Positions 56,169 to 64,000 of a DNA stretch of 64,000 nt are shown piece after piece. This DNA is from Micropterix aruncella. Lineage: Eukaryota; Arthropoda; Insecta; Lepidoptera; Micropterigidae. The notes under the pieces are model-generated. The model was not told the DNA's origin, searched no databases, and saw only the letters and a program-made list of their open reading frames with translations. The first letter of the stretch is position 1; every line of letters begins with the position of its first letter. The position numbers and the translations under genes are program-made. The stretch is taken from positions 13,412,804 to 13,476,803 of the forward strand of contig OX155961.1 in assembly GCA_944548615.1 (NCBI GenBank), written 5' to 3'.

Positions 56169-56695
56169 TATTATTGATTAAAATATTAATGTCTATTCGT
56201 ATTATTATTAGAGTTTATAAAACGCAATAACTATAACTATTACAACGGTAATATCCCATTATTTCTCATAGTGTATGTATCAATGCGATATATCATAGTG
56301 TTTAACTTGCAGAAAAGTATAATTTGGTGCGCTGTTAGGTCAGGTGAAGCCTTTAAATGAAATTGTTTGATGCAGGCGATGTTCCATTATGGAGTAATAT
56401 TTCTCAGCAAATAACTCTTATAGCGCAATAGGAGTTTCACTGGCAGCTGCAACATCCAAGCGAGAACTAAAAAGCATATTTCGCGAGTCGAATTGAGCAG
56501 ATTTGCTCGCAAAGTTCCCGAAGAAGGTGAGAAATAAGCGCAAAACAAATTTTCATCGCGCATAACGCCCAACTTGAATACGAAGCCCTCAAACTTCACA
56601 GACGCTGACTTAAATTGAACTCGCGCAAAAGATTTTTAGCTAGTTTATTTGTCGTGTTTTTTGTTTATATGTCGTATATTTTCAATAATGTACTA
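56169..56695. other. Nothing recognised
   Basis: No domain in short ORFs. Confidence 0.4.
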
Positions 56696-56703
56696 TCTAC
56701 ATA

Positions 56704-57508
56704 CAGGGTTGGCTTGATTTTCCCCAACCCGAAAAAACCCACTGGGTTAAATTGGGTAAAACCCACCTGAAAAAACCCGAGGATTTTTGACGAATGTGGA
56801 TTTTTGAAAAAAATACTTGTTTATAATAATTAAATGAATGAACGGATATATCATTTATATTATATTTTATCAAAAAGAAAAAAAAAGATGTATTCGTGTC
56901 ACACCCAGTTTGTTCCCTAATTTACTCCAGACCATTCCAAATGTTGAGAAGTCTTTCAATTTATGCAGAACTGGCCGGACAAGTGTAATGCAGACCACTT
57001 TTGGCATGATTTATAAGATAACTTATGGATAATATTGTTAGGTGGATAGGCAGCAGATGCAGAAACACGGTAAAACACTCTATTACAAAACTATTACAAT
57101 GCTCTTCAAGCGATAAAGACCCTTATACACACTTCAATATACACTATTTAGTTCTAAAATCGTTTGCACTTCTCAGTACTTTCGCGCCGAAACAGCGCCA
57201 CTAGCGGTTGTTAGTGTTAACTCTTATCCTGTTGTGAAAATAAAGGGGATCTCCCCGACAACTGACAATAACGAATTTCGGTGTCACAACTTTATTCAGT
57301 AGTTAATAGATTTGGATTGGGAGAAAAAATGCAATAAAATGGTAATTAAATTAAATTAAATGTAAAATTAACATATATTAATTTAAAATTCTCATTAATT
57401 CCGAAAAAACCTCAAATTCCCCGAAAAAGCCCGAAAATCCCCGAAAAAACCCGAAATAACCCAGTGGGCAGATATTTTTCGATAAAACCCGGGTTTTTGC
57501 CAACCCTG
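56704..57508. mobile_element. hAT-type element with 8-bp target duplication
   Basis: The left end CAGGGTTGGC and right end GCCAACCCTG are perfect 10-bp inverted repeats. The next ~40 bp are also similar in inverse ('aacccgaaaaaacccactgg' versus 'ccagtgggcagatatttttc'). The flanks are TCTACATA (56,696-56,703) and ACTACATA (57,509-57,516), an 8-bp duplication with one mismatch. CAGGG ends and 8-bp duplications are hAT hallmarks. 805 bp with no transposase, so non-autonomous. The right side has short repeats of 'ccccgaaaaa[ag]cccgaaa'. Confidence 0.85.
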
Positions 57509-57516
57509 ACTACATA

Positions 57517-57940
57517 GAATAAAGATATCTTTAGTTGAGTTTATGGAAAGCTTCGGCGAGGACAGCTATCGGTCAGAATGGGACATACCACCAGCAGTCC
57601 CTTCTTGGTAAGTTGCATAATATTCTTTGGTCGAATCCTATGTTCATCGTCTAATTTAATTGATTCATTTAATTTCTCCAAATCTATTTATTATTCTCCA
57701 AAATTATTTTGACAGTCGTAAAATACTGACCTAAGAAAAAGTTTACCTTTTCTGATTCAATGTCGCATGATACCAACTGAGAAATAACCTGTTTTAGGTA
57801 GACTTTTTTATTGCTAGGATATACACATAAGTCACAATACTAAGAAAGCTTAAGAATGTGTTGGGGTCGGGGGGGGGGGGGGGGGCACGTTGAAAAATAA
57901 AAATGTTTGCTAGAATAAAAGTATTTCCTTGCTTGGTTGA
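57517..57940. other. Nothing coding; 17-G run at 57,869-57,885
   Basis: Long G homopolymer; possible assembly-error site. Confidence 0.6.
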
Positions 57941-58142
57941 GCCCATAAATATACTAGATATATAGAGACCATATATACTAGAATAGACCGCGGGAGTACG
58001 AAAGTGGACTGTAAGTGAATGCGATAGCGGAATCTACTAGATATACTAGACATATATATAGCCCATAGATATACTAGATATACTAGAATAGACAGCGGGA
58101 GTATGAAAGTGGACTGTGGGTGAATGCGATAGCGGAATAGAA
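57941..58142 (+). repeat. ~100-bp tandem duplication
   Basis: Two units share 'tactagaatagac[ca]gcggg', 'tgaaagtggactgt' and 'gtgaatgcgatagcggaat', with one unit carrying an extra 'tatactagatata' stretch. Confidence 0.8.
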
Positions 58143-58199
58143 AGAGATAGCTGCATATGGGCCCCCTCTATCCTTGTCTAGTCGCGCATGCGCGTTTAT

Positions 58200-58440
58200 C
58201 ATTATTTAATCCTACTACTATTATAAACGCGAAAGTTTGTACGAATGTATGTATGGATGTTTGTTACTCTTTCACGCAAAAACTACTGAATGGATTTTGA
58301 TGAAACTTCACAATAATATAGCTTACACATAAAAATAACACATAGGCTATAATTTATAAAGATATATAGTTTTCTATCATCATTATCACATTATTCCATC
58401 ACCGCGCGGGTGAAACCGTGGGGCGCAGTTAGTTAAGTAT
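58200..58440 (+). mobile_element. Common lepidopteran-type short repeat
   Basis: Opens 'cctactactattataaacgc', then 'tgtttgttactctttcacgc', 'aaaaactactgaatggattt', 'cacataggctataatttata', and closes 'accgcgcgggtgaaaccgtg' followed by 'gggcgcagttagt'. I know this type as a very common interspersed repeat of moths and butterflies. It supports the taxonomic guess. Confidence 0.7.
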
Positions 58441-58959
58441 AATAATTCGGAATTCATTAAAATTTCAATTATTAAATTTAAAATTTAAACACAGCCTAAA
58501 CAAAAACTTAAAAATACAACGAACGCTCAAACTCACATCGCAGACAGATATTATGCACTCAGTATACATTTACGTGTGTCCCGCGCATGCGCGACTTAAC
58601 AAGCAACTTAACACAAACTTCTCAATCCACGAGTGTGAAAAAATACAATTTTCACACCATGCTACCTGCTGGTGGTCCGGTGTAGAACAAGGACTGTGTA
58701 GAGGTGGACTTTAGTATATTTCAAAGTAAGTTGTCTGAAATATACTCCCTGACAAGGAAAGGGCTTCAAAAGAATGTGTCATTACACATACCTGCTACTT
58801 GCTACTGACGCAGTGAGCCATCGTTCGTCGCGATAGTTGTTGCACATGTTTTAAAAATAAACCTTGTGTTTTGTTATTGTAGGGTATAAAGGTATAGAGT
58901 AGGGTTTATTGTTCATGGTTTCTTTTTACAAGCTTTATTTTAACTTGCAGTATTTGTAT
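58441..58959. other. Nothing recognised
   Basis: AT-rich spacer. Confidence 0.35.
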
Positions 58960-59345
58960 GTGAGTAAGTTGTCCGTTTCAAAATTTACAAACCATTTTTC
59001 AACCACTTGCTGGTATCCAATTGAGCTAAAATTTGGCATATTATGTCAGTTCGGTGACAATGCAATATTATGGTACTACCATCGAGCTTATTTGATGACG
59101 GAGACGGGATGTTGGGTCTGGAACTCCCTGATGGCAAATGGTAGGATACTCGAATTTGGGCTAGTAAGTTTTGTTATCATGCACATGAATACTTTCCATT
59201 ACACATGATGAGGAGGTTCAGAATATGGAGCCGGAAGATTGTCACTGGAACTCTCTAATAGAAAGTGCTAAGATAGTCGAGTTTGGACTCGTTTGCTTTG
59301 TTATCATAAGTACCTACTTCCCATTATATTTGTATTTATGATGAC
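58960..59345 (+). repeat. Repeat W, uninterrupted copy
   Basis: Aligns with 23,228-24,345 without the retroposon: 'ccgtttcaaaatttacaaac', 'ggtgacaatgcaatattat', 'ctgatggcaaatggtagga'. It serves as an empty-site reference for the R insertion at 23,411. Confidence 0.75.
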
Positions 59346-60481
59346 CGTAGTTCACCCTCACAACTTTTCAGACTATTGAGGGTACAGATGTGTATAGAAG
59401 GTACATATATATGTACATAAGCGTATATAGAATGACTAGAACCCACGTGTTACTTGTAAACCACCATAATTAAGAAAATAGGTCTTGGTATAGTTGTTTT
59501 ACTAATGCTTACGATAATGATTTGCGAAAATTACTTCAATGTTTATATCTTTTTATGGAGAGAGGGGGAGGGTATTTCTTTTTCAATCACTTCTGTCATG
59601 GATTATATAAATTATGCCTTCTGGTATAAAAGTGCGTTTCTTATTATTTTTTCCAGCTGTCATGTAACACGCGGAAACACCGTAATAATTTAATATAATA
59701 ATATGCTATACAGTAAAACTCCAATAAACCGAATCAATTGGGACCGGACCCCATTTGGATAATCAATAATTCGGATAGTTGGATTATTTCCGAAAATAGG
59801 GTCTTTTTTAATTAATTACCGTATGTATGTTGAAAATGGGAGAATAAAACTATTTTTAAAGAAAAAGAGCTTATGGTCCCGTGTCTGCTTCAGCTTTGAC
59901 ATTAAGGTCAATCTATCAAATTTATTTTTTTATGGTTAGCCAACACACCTTCTTCGTCTTCGCCCTCTGGCAAAAGTTTTTGTAACGATCCTTAAGTATC
60001 GTACATGACAGTCAACAAATGCATTGATTCCAGTGAAATGCACTGACGTCAATTTAGCCATTGCTCCACCTTGTGCAGCGCTGAATTAGCACGAATTTTA
60101 ACTACTTTGTCAAATCAGTTACATTGAACATTATTTTTACTCAGAATATTTTGGATTGCGTCATTTTCCGGCCTTTATATGGCGGCGAAAATAGCACCAG
60201 GGTATCATTTCTCGAATGATCACTCCCCCCAAGACAGCGGCGGAATCAACCCGGTACTACTCTCACGAGTTGGGTCAACGGGTCCGACCATTTTGGGTAC
60301 CTCTTCCTTCCTCCCTCATATCGAGACGAGCAAGCATCAGCCTGAACTCCTACAGACTCGAGCCGTGTCGAGTACGAGATACTCTGAACACAAACTATAA
60401 TCCTTATCCATGCGCCCTCGTAACTTCAGGCAGATATCCACCACATTCGCGTCAACCCCTGGCATATCCGGGAAGCGTTAA

Positions 60482-60722
60482 CCCCTCAAATGAATGGCGA
60501 TTAGCTCGGGTTGCCTACGGCAAAATGTATATAAATTTATATTTACATTTACATTTACATTTACATAGAGCGGGGTTTACTATAGAGCTATAGCATTACT
60601 ATAGAGCGGATTACTATAAAGCGGCGCACATTTACATTTATATTTATAGTTATATAAATTTATATACATTTTGTATACATTTTGCCAAGACATCCCTTAA
60701 GGGACGCCTCACATTTGAGGGG
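60482..60722 (-). mobile_element. 241-bp TTAA-flanked MITE, copy 2
   Basis: Reverse-oriented near-identical copy of 47,631-47,871, flanked by TTAA at 60,478-60,481 and 60,723-60,726. Ends are CCCCTCAAATG and CATTTGAGGGG, a perfect inverted repeat. Inserted into the Tigger relic. Confidence 0.85.
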
Positions 60723-60801
60723 TTAACAAACTGGCAATATAAATTCCTTCTGATACAATAAACACCTTCGGATATACTTTCAATACAGAGATAACATACT
60801 T

Positions 60802-61045
60802 TCAATACAGAGATAACCCGCTAGTTGACACCACCTCCTCACATAAAACAACTTGGAGTCTAGTGAGGGGTGGCCCTTCACATTTCCTTAAAAGTTGCCT
60901 TCTGAAATGGCGTTTCATGGTTTCGACAACAAACTGGTCCATTGAGTGCAACAAGCTTGTGACGTTTGGTGGTAAAATTATTGTTTTAAACTGACCATTC
61001 CCGGTCTTCGGTGGCATGAGTTGGTGCATTATAAACAGTACATTT
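60802..61045 (-). pseudogene. Tigger/pogo transposase fragment
   Basis: The minus-strand frame reads 'IILPPNVTSLLHSMDQFVV', 'MKRHFRRQLLRK', matching the conserved LPPN-TS-L-QP-DQG-I block of pogo/Tigger (DDE_1) transposases. Just upstream in another frame is 'VYNAPTHAT', equivalent to the catalytic D-NAPTH block but with Tyr in place of Asp. The frameshift plus the lost Asp make it inactive. Confidence 0.7.
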
Positions 61046-61112
61046 CCGTCCTATTTTTTTCCGTTTTAATTTCGGATAACCAGCGATTCAAATAGTCGGA
61101 GTTCGGATAGTT

Positions 61113-63328
61113 GTAATTCTGTTGTACTTGATTTAAGGCATTGGTTACTCTGGTACATCCATGCTCTGTGAAAATATAGGTACTAATGCGTATGCAGGAT
61201 ATTCCGGAATCCATTTCGCAAAGTGTAAGTAAGCCGTCTCTCTGTATCACGCTGGCTGCTGCTGCTTCTATCCAACTTTTCTGCCAATAGCAGTGTTGCC
61301 CGGGCGAAACCTCCCCCTTCGAAAGTTGAGCATTTCCCTGCATTTGCCGCTTCACGCTCACCTGCAGCCGTCAACTTTTACTCAGAGAATCGTACCTACC
61401 CGCAACTACTTTAATCTCCGAAGTCGGCGCGCCAACAAATTAGTTTTCATCTCTTTCTCTTTATTTCTCTCTGCTAAAATTTCATTTGCTATGGTACTCA
61501 ACTATGTATAGCCCAGAAATTAATGGAACGGAAGACGTCGTAGTGATATGCGGTTGGCAGCAATGCGCTCGTTATATCCACCATAGTAACAATGTGTTTT
61601 CGGATTGTTTCTTGTTTAGTGCTTCTTCTATGAGTACAAGATTTTTCAATATCAGTGGCGATTTTTAGGGTTCTGACGTATCCAAACGGAATTCTGTTTA
61701 TCAGACTCGTTGTGTGTCTGTCTGTTTGTCAGTTGTTTATCTCCACCATTTTACTTTCCCTGCCCAACGAACGGTGGGTGTGTGGAGGCAAGGAAGGTAA
61801 ACTCGCATTTTTTTGGGATAAGACGGATATACACATTTATTTCATGAGGCGGATTATACAACTGCTGTCATACTATGGTTCATTTTACATTGGTGAAGTA
61901 CGAGTATACAGCGCTGCAATGCGGACGCAAGTAGAATTTCTAGATACATAGGTATATACGTTGCACAACTTTATGTGCCGATGAATGGACATGCTTACGT
62001 ACATCCATATCCTTCGCTACATTTTACATTTCTGAAGTATATAGCTCTATATTGCGGACGCAGGTAGAATGTCTAGATTTTATTTTTTTTTATTTATTTA
62101 GGTAATAGCATGAACTTATAATTAGATACATAATTCTTGAAAAAACATGTTCTTATGCCGATTATAACTTACGCCGTTCGATATTATTTGAAAAATATTT
62201 TACAAACTAGAAACAAAAAATACAATACATCCGTAAATATTTATTAGTTGAGAGAAAACGGATCTATACCATTCGGAAATAAACGACAGTCCTCCCGATG
62301 CATTTGTAGATGACCAATGTAACTTTGCCGAAAATGTAACTTTGCCCGGAGAACTCATCGTCCAAGTCCACGCGGCAAGGACTCGTCCCCACCAACCAAA
62401 AAATGTCAAATGACCGCAAAAGTTGTAGAGTTAACCGCAAACATATAAATCATACATATACAACATAAATCCAAAATAAGTAAATGGGAATACATATATA
62501 AGTTATATTATATTTATACATACATATTACAAATCAATAATTACTGGCAGTTGTCGCTGCTGCTTCACGGGCGGTTCGTACTGCCGATTTGAAGCTAATT
62601 TTGTTTCTGCTATAAATGTCAAGCCCTGCGAATTTATCATTATACGTACGTGGTAATCGGTGAAGCATTGAATTGCGCGTGTAGTTAGAATGTCGTCTCC
62701 TGTAGATATATAAGTTGTTTCGGGAGCATACCTGAACTTTACCCTTATAAGCGAATTGTACAACTTTTTGTGTCTGTGAGTATACACATGCACGTTCCAG
62801 ACTTTAGTTTCAGAGGGGGGGGGGGGGGGAGCATTCATTAAAATAATGCGCGTGGCGGGTTTGTTTCAAAATCTAGTTTGGTGGGTACCAAACTTGATTT
62901 TGCCCGTACAATGAAACGAAAATACGCCGGATTTCGTGGGGTTAAATCTCAACTATCCCCCCTTCCTGGATACTTGCCTGACACCTAGGTATGTAAGTTG
63001 TGGATTCTCCCTTATTATCATTTTTTTACTACTTTATTTTTTACTCAAATACTTTCGGGGAGGAAGGGTAGGCGTCTCCCTCCCCCCCCCCCCCACCCTC
63101 CGGGATACGTTGTTGAGTGTACACACATATTTATATCGATATCTTGCGGCTAATGTTACATTGGTGAAGTATAGCGTTGCATTGCTAACGCAGGTAGAAT
63201 TTCTAGATATAGGGTTTTTATATATGAGCGGGTTGATGTTGACAGTCTGTGGCGGACATGTTGTTTTGGCGACGTCTCTCAAATCGTTTGTTTATTCACC
63301 ATGGCGTTAGACCGCCAAATTACCATAG
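61113..63328. other. No gene recognised; two homopolymer runs
   Basis: ORFs of 60-125 codons have no domain. A 15-G run lies at 62,815-62,829 and a 13-C run at 63,082-63,094. 'gaagtat...gc[gt]...cgcaggtagaat[gt]tctagat' recurs at about 61,895, 62,033 and 63,167, an old diverged repeat. Confidence 0.4.
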
Positions 63329-63339
63329 CAAGTTACACG

Positions 63340-63611
63340 GCCCGGTGGCACAGTGGCTAGGTAGCCTGATTTGTAAGTCCCGGAGTCGATTCGCGGCTGG
63401 GTTACCATTTTCCGTTAGGTTAAAATTAACGGAATTGAATTTCAATTCTGTCGATCGAATGCAATAATAAGATACACACTTACACACATGTTACACGCAC
63501 ACATACATATTAAAACACTTCATAGTAGGGTTGGTTGGAAGAGATTGTCGTATGGCAATAAACCCGCCCATTGTGAAATTTCACAATAAAGAGTATAAAC
63601 AAACAAACAAA
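63340..63611 (+). mobile_element. Intact tRNA-derived SINE with 11-bp target duplication
   Basis: 272 bp between perfect copies of CAAGTTACACG at 63,329-63,339 and 63,612-63,622. The head has an RNA polymerase III A box (TGGCACAGTGG, 63,346-63,356) and a B-box-like GAGTCGATTCG (63,383-63,393). The tail is (AAAC)n. A second, interrupted copy is at 49,484. It depends on LINE enzymes for movement. Confidence 0.9.
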
Positions 63612-63829
63612 CAAGTTACACGATTAGGCAGCACGTTAAAACTCTATTATCGAATTTAGTGTTCGTTAGTGCATGGTTATCTCTCGCGGGGTGACGTGAA
63701 TCGACCACTAAGATCGTGCGATTTGACACGGATAGACTTTTTTATTGAGGGGCTTACTGAAGTTGCATGTCTATGCCAATATGCCGCAATCAACCGATGC
63801 CCTCAAAGTCAACATAACTTATGTCATCG

Positions 63830-64000
63830 ATCAAATTCAGCCGAATCTATTAGGCAGAGCCATTGAAAATTTGACTTTTTGGATCGGTGCTACTGTGCGA
63901 AGCCGCGGCGACATTTCAACGATGTCATATTCCATACATACCTAATGGCATACATGGGCCTTTCAAATAAAAAAGAATAATCGTTAATACCTCACACACA
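63830..64000 (+). repeat. Interspersed repeat shared with 55,200-55,375
   Basis: Contains 'gcgaagccgcggcgacattt', 'caacgatgtcatattccat' and 'gggcctttcaaataaaaaag'. Runs to the end of the window. Confidence 0.6.

Larger units (their letters stand above)
59711..61112 (-). mobile_element. Tigger/pogo-type transposon relic
   Basis: The left end is CAGTAAAACTCCAATAAACC preceded by TA, with 'ttcggatagttgga' just inside. Near the right, 'atttcggataaccagcgatt' and 'cggagttcggatag' form the degraded inverse. A transposase fragment lies between (60,802-61,045). A TTAA-flanked MITE was later inserted at 60,482. The right terminus is not intact. Confidence 0.6.

Overview
This is a gene-poor, AT-rich insect nuclear window. 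I found no complete host gene. Nearly everything I can identify is transposable-element (TE) sequence, mostly decayed and often nested. An insect, most likely a moth or butterfly, is suggested by the type of interspersed repeats (for example the tRNA-headed SINE at 63,340 and the 58,200 repeat that opens with a 'tattataaacgcgaaag' motif), by LINE tails made of AATAAATAAA, and by abundant short TIR elements. That assignment is recognition from memory, not proof.

Layout. 1-7.8 kb: TIR elements (1,301; 1,713; 5,516), a mariner relic split by another repeat (3,925-4,905) and one possible host first exon (3,662). 7.8-12.4 kb: first copy of an unusual ~0.65-kb retroposon, hairpins, and a TIR element at 10,580. 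12.4-18.4 kb: the most structured region. It holds a partial ~0.58-kb repeat unit, a foldback MITE, a 26-bp-type minisatellite, a 310-codon ORF with an OTU cysteine-protease domain and a Cys-Cys motif like that of Helitron/Helentron replicase proteins, and then five head-to-tail repeat units with a two-unit higher-order period of exactly 1,194 bp. 18.4-35 kb: RTE, mariner and jockey/CR1-type LINE fragments, two further copies of the retroposon, and three copies of an ACACGACTGCC-ended MITE. 35.5-42.5 kb: a 6.9-kb element with ~200-bp terminal inverted repeats enclosing a dead YqaJ-type (D...ExK exonuclease) gene, itself split by a LINE; a reverse-orientation 0.59-kb unit of the 12-18 kb family is inserted in one TIR. 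42.5-64 kb: tandem duplications, twin 241-bp TTAA-flanked MITEs, a SINE broken by a foldback element, a LINE with an intact reverse-transcriptase reading frame (51,355-52,974), two more copies of the retroposon, a hAT-type element with 8-bp target duplications, a Tigger/pogo relic and an intact SINE with target duplications.

Strongest candidates for something undescribed: (1) the ~0.65-kb retroposon family with 11-18 bp target-site duplications, a conserved 3' UUCG stem-loop and one copy with an inverted 5' end; (2) the OTU-domain exon beside the higher-order array; (3) the long-TIR element carrying a YqaJ nuclease gene. No operon logic applies: these are independent insertions, and the order of nesting gives their relative ages.
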